Shown one piece after another: positions 17,966-27,201 of a DNA stretch of 64,000 nucleotides. The stretch is taken from contig JAVBOR010000024.1 of assembly GCA_031550325.1 (NCBI GenBank), forward strand, positions 1 to 64,000, given 5' to 3'. Position numbers and translations under genes: made by a program. Below the pieces are notes generated by a model. That model made no database searches. It saw nothing but the letters and a program-made list of their open reading frames with translations, and was not told the DNA's origin. Every line of letters begins with the position of its first letter. Positions within the stretch are counted from its first letter, which is position 1. This DNA is from JAVBTT01 sp031550325. Its GTDB lineage: Bacteria; Bacillota; Clostridia; Oscillospirales; UBA929.

Positions 17966-18964
17966 ATGAATATTGTTGAAATGCAGAAAACTCTGGCGGC
18001 GGCGTTTGGCCCGTCGGGACGGGAAACCGGCGTGGCAGCAGTGATCAGGACCATGGCAGAGCCGTTTGCCGACGAGATTTACATCGACGCGCTGGGCAAC
18101 TTGATTGTGCACAAGCGCGGATACGGGAAAAAAGTGATGTTCAGCGCGCATATGGACTCCATCGGGGTCATCGTCACCCATGTGGATGAGCAGGGCTTCC
18201 TGCGCTTCGGAAGGGTCGGAGGCCTGCCGCCGCTGAGCCTGTTCGGCGCGTGCCTGCGCTTTGAAAACGGCGTGAAGGGCATCGTCGGAGCGGTCGGCCC
18301 GGACGACAGACCGAACGGGAAGGACCTGAAGCTCGACGACCTGTACCTCGACATCGGCGCCGAGGACCGGGAGGACGCGCTGCGGCATGTGCAGGTCGGC
18401 GACATCGCCGTATATGACGGGCCTTGCTTTGCGCAGGGAAACCGGCTTGTGTCGCCGTACCTCGACGACCGCATCGCGTGCGTGATTCTTCTCCAGGCGC
18501 TGGAGCGCATCGAGTCGCCTCAGAACGACCTGTATTTTGTGTTCTCCGCGCAGGAGGAGCTCGGCTGCCGCGGGGCCAAAACTGCGGCCTACGCCATTGA
18601 CCCCGAGATTGGGTTTGCCGTGGACATCACGCGCACGGGCGACACGCCGGAGTGCAAGCCCAAAATGGCGTGCAAGCTCGGCGGCGGCGCGGCCGTCAAG
18701 ATCATGGACGCCATGGTGCTCTGCTCGCCCTGGGTGGTGGAGTATCTGCGCCGCGAGGCTGGGGCAGCGGGCATCCCGCATCAAAGCGAGGTGTTTATGA
18801 TGGGCGGCACGGACGCCTCCTCCATTCAGATGGCGCGCGCGGGTGTGCATGTGGGCGCGATTTCGATCCCCACGCGGTACGGCCACAATCTGCAGGCCAT
18901 GTGCGATCTGCGCGACGTTCAGGCCTGCGTTGACCTGACGGTTGTGGCCGCCGCCATAGGCTAA
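17966..18964 (+). CDS. M42 family metallo-aminopeptidase, paralog 3
   Basis: Third tandem M42 peptidase, 332 residues. Motifs are SAHMDSIGVIV, DDRIAC, QEELGCRG, DITRTGDTPE and RYGHNLQAM. The last differs from the YxHS form of its neighbours but keeps the histidine. The ATG at 17966 is preferred because GGAGAGAG lies six bases upstream; an ATG at 17951 directly follows the previous stop but lacks a site. It ends the murD operon; a new promoter begins 44 bases later. Confidence 0.9.
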   Translation: MNIVEMQKTLAAAFGPSGRETGVAAVIRTMAEPFADEIYIDALGNLIVHKRGYGKKVMFSAHMDSIGVIVTHVDEQGFLRFGRVGGLPPLSLFGACLRFENGVKGIVGAVGPDDRPNGKDLKLDDLYLDIGAEDREDALRHVQVGDIAVYDGPCFAQGNRLVSPYLDDRIACVILLQALERIESPQNDLYFVFSAQEELGCRGAKTAAYAIDPEIGFAVDITRTGDTPECKPKMACKLGGGAAVKIMDAMVLCSPWVVEYLRREAGAAGIPHQSEVFMMGGTDASSIQMARAGVHVGAISIPTRYGHNLQAMCDLRDVQACVDLTVVAAAIG

Positions 18965-19007
18965 AACTGCCCGGATTAACAAAAAACGGACAAACAAACA
19001 GAAAAAC

Positions 19008-19036
19008 TTTACAAATGCGTTGCTACCCTGTATACT
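19008..19036 (+). promoter_or_regulatory. Sigma-A promoter of the symporter operon
   Basis: TTTACA (19008-19013), 17-base spacer, TATACT (19031-19036). The leader to the symporter ATG is about 105 bases with some self-complementarity, but no riboswitch class was recognised. Confidence 0.7.
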
Positions 19037-19149
19037 ACAAGGAAACCTGGCGCGAGCAAGGGCTTAACGCCTCTAGGCGCAGTCGTGCCGACAGTTGAAA
19101 CAGCTCCGGAATACAGAGACAGACGGAGGCAAGGAAGGGGAAAAACCAT

Positions 19150-20724
19150 ATGACACAGGTAGTAGCGCTCATAGCACTTCTGGTTTTTGCGTTGTTTATG
19201 GTGATCATCGGCGTGCTCAACGCGCGGCATGCCAAGACAATGGATGGCTTCCTGCTCGGCGGCAGAAAAATCGGGCCGTGGATGTCGGCATTCGCCTACG
19301 GGACGACGTATTTTTCGGCGGTTATTTTCATTGGCTACGCCGGCAAATTCGGCTGGGACGTCGGCCTTGCCAGCGTGTGGATCGGCGTGGGAAACGCGCT
19401 GGTCGGCTGTTTTATCGCTTGGAAATTCCTGGCCGGCCGTGTGCGGAATATGACGCACACGCTCAACGCGCGCACCATGCCGGAGTTTTTTCAGCAGCGC
19501 TACAACAGCAAGAACATGAAGCTGTTTTCAGCCGTGATCATCTTCCTCTTCCTTGTCCCTTACGCCGCGTCGGTGTATAAAGGTCTGGGCTCCTATTTCG
19601 GCAAGATGTTTCCTGACGCGGGCAACCTGATCCCAGGGCTTTCCTCCACCGTGCTGTGCATGCTCATTGTGGCTGTGCTGACCGGCCTGTACCTTGTATT
19701 TGGCGGCTATATGGCCATAGCGATGAGTGATTTTGTCCAGGGCCTCATCATGATCGGCGGCGTCGCCGTGCTGGCCGTGGCCATTACGCTGAGCGCGCCG
19801 GTCGGCGGGCTGGGCTCGGCCATTTCTCAGCTCAAGGCCATTCAGCCGTCGCTGGTTAGCTTCACGGGCGGCGGGCTTTGGAACGTGCTGCTGATCAACA
19901 TTCTGCTGACCAGCGTGGGTACCTTCGGCCTTCCGCAGATGGTGCACAAATTTTATGCGATTAAGGACAAACACGCCGTGCGACGGGCGACCGTGGTGTC
20001 GACGCTCTTCGCCCTGGTGATCGGCGGCGGGGCCTACTATGTCGGCTCGATGGGCCGCATTGTGCTGAACAACACCCTGCCAGTCGGCGGGTATGACGAG
20101 GTCATGCCGGTCATGCTGCTGCAGACCTTCGGCTCGACGCTGCTGGGCAGCATTCTGCTGTCCGTGATTTTGCTGCTGCTGCTGTCGGCGTCCATGTCGA
20201 CGCTGAGTTCGGTGGTGCTGACCTCGGCCACGGCGGTCTCCGTTGACCTTGTGCAGCAGGTGCGTCCGAAGCTCAAGGACAAAACCCAGCTTAAGCTGAC
20301 GCGGGTACTCTGCCTCCTGTTTGTCGCGCTGAGCTTTGTGTTTGCCACGTTTAACTTTGCCATCATCGTTTCGATCATGTCCTACTCCTGGGGCATTGTG
20401 GCCGGCAGCTTCATCGGGCCGTTTTTGTGGGGCATGTTTTCGAAGAAGACAACCCACGCGGGCGCGTGGTGCGGAATGCTGGCGGGCTTTGCGACCGTGC
20501 TGACCATGACGATAGTTTCGACGGCGACGCACATGCCCGAGGCGAGCGGGCTGTACGAGGCGTTTAAGATGGCCAGCACGAATTCTCCGCTTTACGGCGT
20601 CTGCGCGATGGGCGTGTCTCTGGCCGTGGTGCCGCTGGTGAGCCTGGTGACCAAGAAGTTCAGCAAGGACCATGTGGCGAAATGCTTTAAGGAGGCCGAC
20701 GATTTTGTGGCAAAAAAAGCTTGA
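19150..20724 (+). CDS. Sodium:solute symporter (SSS family)
   Basis: Membrane transporter of the solute:sodium symporter family, 524 residues, with about 13 hydrophobic segments. The GFLLGGRKIGPWMSAFAYGTTYFSAVIFIGYAG region (about 35-67) and LPQMVHKFYAIKD near 260 are typical of the family. The substrate is not evident, but the two downstream CoA ligases suggest an aromatic or other carboxylate such as phenylacetate (inference). AAGGAAGGGG precedes the ATG at 19150. Its last 20 bases overlap the first ligase gene, and the ligase's ribosome-binding site lies inside this gene. Confidence 0.88.
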   Translation: MTQVVALIALLVFALFMVIIGVLNARHAKTMDGFLLGGRKIGPWMSAFAYGTTYFSAVIFIGYAGKFGWDVGLASVWIGVGNALVGCFIAWKFLAGRVRNMTHTLNARTMPEFFQQRYNSKNMKLFSAVIIFLFLVPYAASVYKGLGSYFGKMFPDAGNLIPGLSSTVLCMLIVAVLTGLYLVFGGYMAIAMSDFVQGLIMIGGVAVLAVAITLSAPVGGLGSAISQLKAIQPSLVSFTGGGLWNVLLINILLTSVGTFGLPQMVHKFYAIKDKHAVRRATVVSTLFALVIGGGAYYVGSMGRIVLNNTLPVGGYDEVMPVMLLQTFGSTLLGSILLSVILLLLLSASMSTLSSVVLTSATAVSVDLVQQVRPKLKDKTQLKLTRVLCLLFVALSFVFATFNFAIIVSIMSYSWGIVAGSFIGPFLWGMFSKKTTHAGAWCGMLAGFATVLTMTIVSTATHMPEASGLYEAFKMASTNSPLYGVCAMGVSLAVVPLVSLVTKKFSKDHVAKCFKEADDFVAKKA

Positions 20725-22003
20725 GACCATGGATCGCGCGGCCATCCGGGCGCTGCAGCGGGAGCGCTTCGCCTGGACCATGGACCATATTTTTCGCTCG
20801 GCGCCTGTTCAGCGGCAAAAGCTTGTGGACGCCGGGATCAAGTCAGCCGGGGCGGTGACGCTGGAGGACATCGCGTCTCTGCCGTTTACGATGAAAAAAG
20901 ACTTTCACCAGAACTACCCGTTCGGGATGTTCGCCGTTGAGCAAAGTGAGGTGGTGCGCCTGCAGGGAACGTCGGGCACCACCGGCAAGCCGACCATCGG
21001 CGGCTACACGCGGGAAGACCTGGAGATGTGGAAGGACCTCATTGCGCGCCTGGCCGTCTCGGTGGGCGTGGGCAGGCAGGACCTGGCGCAGGTCAGCTTC
21101 GGCTACGGGCTGTTTACCGGCGGGTTTGGGCTGCATCAGGGACTGGAGCATATCGGCGCGACCGTTCTGCCCATGAGCTCGGGCAACACCGAAAAGCAGC
21201 TGATGATGATGCAGGACATGGGCACGACGGTGCTGATCGCCACGCCGTCCTATGCGCTTTATCTGTCCGAGGTCGTGCGGGAGAAGGGCATCCGCGACAG
21301 CCTTAAGCTGCGCATCGGCCTGTTTGGCGGCGAGGGCTGCACCAAAGAGATGCGCCAGACGATTGAAAACAATATGGGTATTATCGCCACGAACAACTAC
21401 GGCCTGTGCGAGCTTACAGGGCCGGGCGTGTCGGGCGAGTGCCTTGAGCGTGACGGACTGCACATTGCCGAGGATCATTTCTATCCCGAGATTATTAACC
21501 CAGATACCGGGGAGGTTTTGGGCGAGGGCGAGCGCGGGGAGCTGGTTGTCACCACGCTGACGCGCCAGTGCGTGCCGCTGATCCGCTACCGCACACGCGA
21601 CATCACAAGCCTTTCTTACGAGCCCTGCCGCTGCGGAAGAACCCATGTGCGCATGGCGCCGACCTATGGACGCAGCGACGACATGCTGCTGATCAAGGGC
21701 GTCAACGTGTTTCCCTCTCAAATTGAAAGCGTACTCATCGGCATGGAGCATATTGGCCCGCATTATTTGCTTTTTGTGCGGCATGAGGGCTACATGGACA
21801 CGCTTGAGGTGCAGGTGGAGCTGGTGGACGCGCAGCTCTTGGAGCATTTCTCCATGCTGGAAAGGGTGCAGCGCACCATCAGGGAGAGGCTTCAGGTTGT
21901 GCTTGGCCTGCAGACGAAGGTCACGCTGGTCGCCCCGCAGACCATCGAGCGGTTCCAGGGAAAGGCCAAGCGCGTCATTGATTTGAGAAACAGGGCGGAA
22001 TGA
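20705..22003 (+). CDS. paaK: Phenylacetate--CoA ligase (AMP-forming), paralog 1
   Basis: Adenylate-forming ligase converting an arylacetate to its CoA thioester, 432 residues. Seen: the ATP-binding LQGTSGTTGKPT loop (about 83-94), NNYGLCELTGPGV near 235, IRYRTRDI near 295, and the C-terminal hinge-lysine region FQGKAKRVIDLRN. A TTG start at 20705 is called because a perfect AAGGAGG lies nine bases upstream. That start also makes the N-terminus align with the second ligase (LWQKKLET with MYWNKEIET). Earlier in-frame starts lie deeper in the symporter gene. Confidence 0.88.
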   Translation: MWQKKLETMDRAAIRALQRERFAWTMDHIFRSAPVQRQKLVDAGIKSAGAVTLEDIASLPFTMKKDFHQNYPFGMFAVEQSEVVRLQGTSGTTGKPTIGGYTREDLEMWKDLIARLAVSVGVGRQDLAQVSFGYGLFTGGFGLHQGLEHIGATVLPMSSGNTEKQLMMMQDMGTTVLIATPSYALYLSEVVREKGIRDSLKLRIGLFGGEGCTKEMRQTIENNMGIIATNNYGLCELTGPGVSGECLERDGLHIAEDHFYPEIINPDTGEVLGEGERGELVVTTLTRQCVPLIRYRTRDITSLSYEPCRCGRTHVRMAPTYGRSDDMLLIKGVNVFPSQIESVLIGMEHIGPHYLLFVRHEGYMDTLEVQVELVDAQLLEHFSMLERVQRTIRERLQVVLGLQTKVTLVAPQTIERFQGKAKRVIDLRNRAE

Positions 22004-22012
22004 GGTAACTTG

Positions 22013-23302
22013 ATGTACTGGAACAAAGAGATAGAGACCCTGCCTCGCGAGGAAATGCGCAGGCTGCAAAGCGTGCGCCTGCGTCAGGCAGTGGAGCGCG
22101 CGTACAATAATGTGGAGCCCTACAGGGCAAAAATGGACGCTTGCGGCCTGCGGCCTGAGGACATCGGCTCCATCGACGATCTGTGCAAGCTGCCCATGAC
22201 GCTCAAGAGCGACCTGCGCGACAACTACCCGTACGGGATGTTCGGCGCGCCGATGAACGAGATTGTGCGCATTCACGCGTCGTCGGGCACGACGGGAAAG
22301 CAGACGGTTGTCGGCTACACGAAAAAAGACATTGAGATATGGAATGAGTGCATGGCGCGCAGCCTGACCATGTGCGGCGCGACAAAAGAGGACATTATTC
22401 ACGTGTCGTACGGGTACGGCCTGTTTACGGGCGGCCTCGGCGGCCACTACGGCGGGGAGACGATCGGTGCGGCCACGATCCCCGCGTCGACCGGGAACAC
22501 GAAGCGTCAGCTCCAGATGTTTGAGGACTTTGGCTCGACGGTGCTGATGTGCACGCCGTCCTACGCGATGTATCTCGGCGACGCCGTGCAGGCCGCCGGC
22601 ATCAGGGACAAGATCAAGCTGCGCATCGGCGTTCACGGCGCCGAGCCGTGGACGGAGGAAATGCGCGCCGAAATCGAGGCGCGGCTCGGCGTGAAGGCAT
22701 ACGATATTTATGGGCTGTCGGAGGTTTCGGGCCCCGGCGTGTCCAACGAATGCGAGCACAGGTGCGGGCTTCACGTGCAGGAGGATCACTTCTTTCCCGA
22801 GATTGTCGATCCCGAGAGCAAGCTGCCCCTGCCCGACGGGACGCCCGGAGAGCTGGTGTTCACCTGCCTTACCAAGGAAGGGCTGCCGCTGATCCGCTAC
22901 AACACGCGCGACATCTGTACACTGAATCACGAGCCCTGCGCCTGCGGGCGCACCACGGTGCGCATGGGCAAGATCACGGGCCGCAGCGACGACATGCTGA
23001 TCATCCGCGGTGTCAACGTCTTCCCCTCGCAGATTGAGAGCGCGCTTTTGTCGGTGGGAGAGGTCTCGCCGTACTACATGATCATTGTCGACCGCGTGGA
23101 TACCCTGGATACGCTTGAAATTCAGGTGGAAATGCCTGAGAACTTTCCCTTTGACGAGGTGCGCAGGGTGGAGGCGCTTGAGCGCAGAGTGCACCGCGAG
23201 GTGATGAGTGCCCTGGGGATATCAGCCGTCGTCAGGCTGGTCGCGCCGTACTCGCTCGAACGCAGCGAGGGCAAGGCCAAACGGGTCATAGACAAGCGCT
23301 GA
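22013..23302 (+). CDS. paaK: Phenylacetate--CoA ligase (AMP-forming), paralog 2
   Basis: Second ligase of the pair, 429 residues and homologous over its full length to the first. The ATP loop is HASSGTTGKQT, followed by YDIYGLSEVSGPGV, IRYNTRDICT and the C-terminal EGKAKRVIDKR. It starts nine bases after the first ligase; ATG 22013 is chosen over the TTG directly before it. In Clostridia such ligases with an ACT protein often accompany indolepyruvate ferredoxin oxidoreductase. That enzyme is not present here. Confidence 0.9.
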   Translation: MYWNKEIETLPREEMRRLQSVRLRQAVERAYNNVEPYRAKMDACGLRPEDIGSIDDLCKLPMTLKSDLRDNYPYGMFGAPMNEIVRIHASSGTTGKQTVVGYTKKDIEIWNECMARSLTMCGATKEDIIHVSYGYGLFTGGLGGHYGGETIGAATIPASTGNTKRQLQMFEDFGSTVLMCTPSYAMYLGDAVQAAGIRDKIKLRIGVHGAEPWTEEMRAEIEARLGVKAYDIYGLSEVSGPGVSNECEHRCGLHVQEDHFFPEIVDPESKLPLPDGTPGELVFTCLTKEGLPLIRYNTRDICTLNHEPCACGRTTVRMGKITGRSDDMLIIRGVNVFPSQIESALLSVGEVSPYYMIIVDRVDTLDTLEIQVEMPENFPFDEVRRVEALERRVHREVMSALGISAVVRLVAPYSLERSEGKAKRVIDKR

Positions 23303-23369
23303 GGCATGTGAGAATAACGGTTTGCCGTCGGCAAGGGGCGGAAGGCAACACCATGAATGGAGGCTGCAA

Positions 23370-23801
23370 ATGACTATCTATCAAATCTCTGTTTTCGTAG
23401 AGAATCGTCTGGGCCGCTTGGCGGAGATCACCGACGTGCTGGCCAGAGAGAATATCGATCTGCGCGCGCTCTCGATTGCCGATACGAGTGACTTTGGGAT
23501 TCTCAGGCTGATTGTCGATCAGCCCGACAAGGCCGTCAAGGCGCTGCGGGACGCGGGCATTACCGTCAGCAAAACAGAAGTGATCGCCGTCAAGCTCGGG
23601 GATCATCCGGGCGCGCTGAACCAGGTTTTGCAGGAGCTTGGCCAGGAGGGCGTCATTGTGGAATATGTCTACGCCTTTATCACGCGAAAGGATGAGGACG
23701 CCTACGTCATTCTGCGCGTGGAGGACAACCAAAAGGCCATAGAAATTCTGAAAAAGAACGGAAATCAGTTCTTGCAGGCGTCGGATGTGTATGGGATCTG
23801 A
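23370..23801 (+). CDS. Tandem ACT-domain protein
   Basis: Small cytoplasmic protein of 143 residues made of two ACT domains (about 3-68 and 72-140), which bind amino acids or related small ligands. The first begins ISVFVENRLGRLAEIT and the second VKLGDHPGALNQVLQEL, both typical ACT openings. It ends the symporter/ligase operon. It is the usual partner of clostridial phenylacetate-CoA ligase genes, perhaps as a sensor of an aromatic amino acid. GGAGG lies six bases before ATG 23370. Confidence 0.88.
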   Translation: MTIYQISVFVENRLGRLAEITDVLARENIDLRALSIADTSDFGILRLIVDQPDKAVKALRDAGITVSKTEVIAVKLGDHPGALNQVLQELGQEGVIVEYVYAFITRKDEDAYVILRVEDNQKAIEILKKNGNQFLQASDVYGI

Positions 23802-24966
23802 CCTGGTTGCCGACGTTGAGTTTTCGCTTCTTGAGCAGTTTGCGCGCATAGAGGCAGTCAGCCTGCACCATACCGCCCGCGTGCTGGAGGCGTTCAGCCG
23901 CCATCGCGTGTCCGACGCGCATTTCGGCGGTTCCACGGGCTACGGGTACGGCGACGTCGGCCGCGACACGCTGGACTCGTGCTTTGCCGATGTTTTCGGC
24001 GCGGAGGACGCGCTGGTTCGCGTGCAGTTTGTCAACGGAACGCATGCCATCGCCTGCGCGCTGCGCGCGTGTGCGCCGGGCGGAAAGGTGCTTTCGCTGG
24101 TGGGCAAGCCATACGACACGCTGCTCGGCCTTGCCAACTTTGACGTGGTGCCGGTGACCAAGAAGGGCGAGCCCGATCTGCAGGCCGCCGCCGAGGCGCT
24201 GAAGCGCGGGCGCTGCGAGGCAGCGTTTATTCAGCGTTCGCGAGGCTATTCCAGCCGTAAGGCGCTCTCGGTGAAGGAGATCGGAAAGCTTACGGCAATG
24301 GCAAAGGAAACCGGACTTCCTGTCGTGGTGGACAACTGCTACGGCGAGTTTGTCGATGAGCTTGAGCCGCCCGCTGTGGGAGCAGACCTGACCGCGGGGT
24401 CGCTGATCAAGAATCCCGGCGGCGGGCTGGCGCTTACGGGCGGCTATGTCGCCGGAACTCCCGAATATGTGGACAAAGCGGCCGAGGCGCTGACCGTCAA
24501 GGGCATCGGCCGCGAGTGCGGCAGCTCGCTGGGGCAGAACCGCGCGCTGTTTCAAGGGCTTTTTCTCGCGCCGCACACGGTCGCGCAGGCGCTTAAAACG
24601 GCCTGCTTCTGCGCCGCGATGCTGGAGCGGCTGGGCTTTGAGACCTCGCCGCCGAGCCGGGAGGCGCGGCACGATATCATCCAGATGATCTGCTTCGGCG
24701 CGCCCGAGCCGCTGCTGCGCTTTGTGCGCGGCATCCAGAAGGGCAGTCCTGTGGACAGCTTTGCCACGCCTGAACCCTGGGATATGCCGGGCTACGACCA
24801 CAAGGTCGTCATGGCGGCGGGGACGTTTGTGCAGGGGGCGTCGATTGAGCTCAGCTGTGACGGGCCGATGCGCGCGCCGTATAACGCATACTTACAGGGC
24901 GGCCTGACGTATGAGGCCGGGAAGCTTGGCGTGCTTCGCGCGCTCTCGGAGATGGGCGCACTGTGA
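23785..24966 (+). CDS. PLP-dependent methionine gamma-lyase-related protein (PF06838, 'aluminium resistance' family)
   Basis: Fold-type I PLP enzyme of 393 residues. The N-terminal HFGGSTGYGYGDVGRDTLD and the PLP-lysine region GSLIKNPGGGLALTGGYVAG near 208-227 are hallmarks of the family annotated as methionine gamma-lyase family or aluminium resistance protein. The true substrate in this family is uncertain. It overlaps the ACT gene by 17 bases and the ruvC start by 4. ATG 23791 is a possible alternative start; neither has a strong ribosome-binding site. Confidence 0.85.
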   Translation: MCMGSDLVADVEFSLLEQFARIEAVSLHHTARVLEAFSRHRVSDAHFGGSTGYGYGDVGRDTLDSCFADVFGAEDALVRVQFVNGTHAIACALRACAPGGKVLSLVGKPYDTLLGLANFDVVPVTKKGEPDLQAAAEALKRGRCEAAFIQRSRGYSSRKALSVKEIGKLTAMAKETGLPVVVDNCYGEFVDELEPPAVGADLTAGSLIKNPGGGLALTGGYVAGTPEYVDKAAEALTVKGIGRECGSSLGQNRALFQGLFLAPHTVAQALKTACFCAAMLERLGFETSPPSREARHDIIQMICFGAPEPLLRFVRGIQKGSPVDSFATPEPWDMPGYDHKVVMAAGTFVQGASIELSCDGPMRAPYNAYLQGGLTYEAGKLGVLRALSEMGAL

Positions 24967-25451
24967 CGGTTTTGGGCATTGACCCCGGGATTGCCACCGT
25001 GGGGTTTGGCCTTGTCCGGTCGGAGGGCGGCAAGCCCGTGCACATTCGGCACGGCGTGATTCGTACGCCGGCCGGGCAGCCGCTTTATGAGCGCCTTGGC
25101 ACGATATATGAGGATCTTCACGAGCTCATGCGGCTGTTTTCGCCCGAGGCGCTGGCAGTTGAGGAACTTTTTTTTGGAAATAACGTCACCACCGGCATCA
25201 ACGTCGCGCATGGGCGCGGCGTTGTTCTGCTGGCGGCGGCGCAGCACGGACTTGCCGTTGCGGAGTATAAGCCCTCCCAGGTCAAGATGGCCGTTGTCGG
25301 CTATGGGAAGGCTGATAAACTACAGGTTATGGAGATGACCAAGAGCCTTCTCGGGCTCAAAGCGGCGCCCCGGCCGGATGACGCTGCCGACGCGCTTGCT
25401 GTGGCGATCTGCCATGTGCACAGCGCCGCTTCCCTGATGAACTTACGCTGA
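24963..25451 (+). CDS. ruvC: Crossover junction endodeoxyribonuclease RuvC
   Basis: Holliday-junction resolvase, 162 residues, the usual length. The acidic catalytic set is visible as D7 (LGIDPG), E67 (AVEELF), D140 and D143 (DDAADALA). It starts with GTG at 24963 overlapping the preceding stop. It acts with RuvA and RuvB encoded directly downstream. Confidence 0.96.
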   Translation: MTVLGIDPGIATVGFGLVRSEGGKPVHIRHGVIRTPAGQPLYERLGTIYEDLHELMRLFSPEALAVEELFFGNNVTTGINVAHGRGVVLLAAAQHGLAVAEYKPSQVKMAVVGYGKADKLQVMEMTKSLLGLKAAPRPDDAADALAVAICHVHSAASLMNLR

Positions 25452-25477
25452 AAAATGCCTGACATAAGGAGCGTATC

Positions 25478-26080
25478 ATGATCTATCATCTTTCCGGCGT
25501 GCTTGCGCACAAAGAGCCGAACCTTGCCGTCGTGGACGTTCAGGGGGTTGGCTGGGCCTGCCACACGTCGCTGTCCACGCTGGGCTCGCTGAAAAGTGGG
25601 GATAAAGTCAAGCTGTATACGCATATGATCGTACGTGAGGACGCCTGCGAGCTGTACGGCTTTTTAACAGCCGAGGAGCTGACGACGTTCAGAATGCTCA
25701 TCACCATCTCGGGCGTCGGGCCGAAGGCGGCGATTTCGGTGCTTTCCTCCATGAGCCCAGAGCGGCTGGCGCTCACGATCATCACGGGAGATGAAAAGGC
25801 GCTGACGACGGCGCCCGGCGTGGGAAAGAAGCTAGCCCAGCGCATCATCCTGGAGCTCAAAGACAAGCTGGGCAAACAGCAGAGCGCGTTTTCGGGCGTC
25901 GCCGAGGCGGTCGGAGCGCCGCCCATCCTCACGGGAAAGCTGTCCGAGGCGCAGGCCGCACTGGGCGTGCTTGGGTACTCCCCGTCCGACGCCGCGCTGG
26001 CGCTCAAGGATCTCGACCTTGAGGCGCTGGAGGTTGAGGAAATCCTGCGGCAGGCGCTGCGCAAGCTGGCCAGACTGTAA
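25478..26080 (+). CDS. ruvA: Holliday junction branch migration protein RuvA
   Basis: DNA-binding subunit of the RuvAB branch-migration motor, 200 residues. It has the N-terminal OB domain (about 1-63), helix-hairpin-helix motifs including ISGVGPKAAISVL and TTAPGVGKKLAQRIILELKDK, and the C-terminal RuvB-binding domain (about 150-200). AAGGAG precedes ATG 25478. It lies between ruvC and ruvB. Confidence 0.96.
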   Translation: MIYHLSGVLAHKEPNLAVVDVQGVGWACHTSLSTLGSLKSGDKVKLYTHMIVREDACELYGFLTAEELTTFRMLITISGVGPKAAISVLSSMSPERLALTIITGDEKALTTAPGVGKKLAQRIILELKDKLGKQQSAFSGVAEAVGAPPILTGKLSEAQAALGVLGYSPSDAALALKDLDLEALEVEEILRQALRKLARL

Positions 26081-26129
26081 GGCACCGGCGCATACGCGAG
26101 AATCCCTTTTGGGACGGGAGGTGATCCCC

Positions 26130-27188
26130 ATGGGCATTGATTTTGACACACAGGACGAATACGAGGAGCGGGTGGTCTCCAGCACGCTGCTGAAGGGCGA
26201 GGAGGGCGAGGCCACGCTGCGCCCGCGCACGCTCAGCGAGTACACCGGTCAGGAAAAGGCCAAGGGAAATCTTTCGGTTTTCATTGAGGCAGCGCGCAAA
26301 CGCGCCGAGGCGCTTGACCATGTGCTGCTGTACGGCCCGCCGGGTTTGGGCAAAACAACGCTGGCCGGCGTCATCGCCAACGAGATGGGCGTCAACATCC
26401 GCATCACGTCCGGCCCCGCCATTGAGAAGGCCGGGGATCTGGCCGCGCTGCTGACGTCACTGGAAGACTATGATATTTTATTTGTCGACGAGATCCACCG
26501 GCTCAACCGCGCTGTGGAGGAGATTCTCTACCCGGCGATGGAGGACTACGCGGTGGATATCATTCTGGGCAAGGGGCCGTCGGCGCGCTCCATTCGGCTT
26601 GACCTGCGCAAGTTTACCCTGATCGGAGCCACGACGCGCGCGGGACAGCTCACGGCGCCGCTGCGCGACCGCTTTGGCGTGGTGCTTCGGCTGGAACTGT
26701 ACACGCCTGAAGAGCTGGCGCGGATTGTCAGACGGAGCGCGAGTATTTTGGAGATCCCGATCGAGGAGAGCGGCGCGCTGGAAATTGCGTCGCGTTCGCG
26801 CGGAACGCCGCGCATCGCCAACCGTATATTAAAAAGAGTGCGGGATTTTGCGCAGGTGCGCGCCGACGGCGTGATTACGCGCGAGGTGGCCGACATGGCG
26901 CTGGGGCGGCTTGAAATCGACGGCCTTGGGCTCGACTCCACCGACCGGCGTATGCTCGAATCCATTATTCGCAATTTTGGCGGCGGCCCGGTCGGGCTGG
27001 AGACGCTGTCGGCGACGATCGGCGAGGAGTCGGTCACGCTGGAGGACGTCTATGAGCCGTTTTTAATGCAGCAGGGCTTTTTGGCGCGCACGCCGCGCGG
27101 ACGCTGCGTCACCGAGCGCGCTTATGAGCATCTGGGCATCTGCATGGGCAAGAATAGCCAGTTATCCCTGGAGGGAGAGCTATACTAA
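26130..27188 (+). CDS. ruvB: Holliday junction branch migration helicase RuvB
   Basis: AAA+ ATPase driving branch migration, 352 residues. It has Walker A GPPGLGKTT (about 69-77), Walker B LFVDEIHRL, the sensor/arginine-finger region GATTRAGQLTAPLRDRFG, and the C-terminal winged helix. The ATG at 26130 follows GGGAGGTGAT; the longer open frame from 25971 overlaps ruvA and is not used. Confidence 0.96.
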   Translation: MGIDFDTQDEYEERVVSSTLLKGEEGEATLRPRTLSEYTGQEKAKGNLSVFIEAARKRAEALDHVLLYGPPGLGKTTLAGVIANEMGVNIRITSGPAIEKAGDLAALLTSLEDYDILFVDEIHRLNRAVEEILYPAMEDYAVDIILGKGPSARSIRLDLRKFTLIGATTRAGQLTAPLRDRFGVVLRLELYTPEELARIVRRSASILEIPIEESGALEIASRSRGTPRIANRILKRVRDFAQVRADGVITREVADMALGRLEIDGLGLDSTDRRMLESIIRNFGGGPVGLETLSATIGEESVTLEDVYEPFLMQQGFLARTPRGRCVTERAYEHLGICMGKNSQLSLEGELY

Positions 27189-27201
27189 AGGAGGGAAAGC
27201 A

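Noticed and set aside
16805..18997. Open frame of 730 codons on the minus strand
   Set aside because: It lies fully antisense to three clear M42 peptidase genes. Composition is rich in H, R, A and G with no domain; a GC-codon shadow.
19037..19149. Riboswitch in the leader of the symporter gene
   Set aside because: About 105 bases with weak hairpins only; no conserved core of a known class could be recognised.
20843..23194. Open frame of 783 codons on the minus strand
   Set aside because: Antisense to the two CoA ligases, which have full motif sets; a shadow.
20705..23302. Recent tandem duplication of the CoA ligase gene
   Set aside because: The two proteins align end to end but differ at most variable positions, so the duplication is old or the genes were brought together separately.
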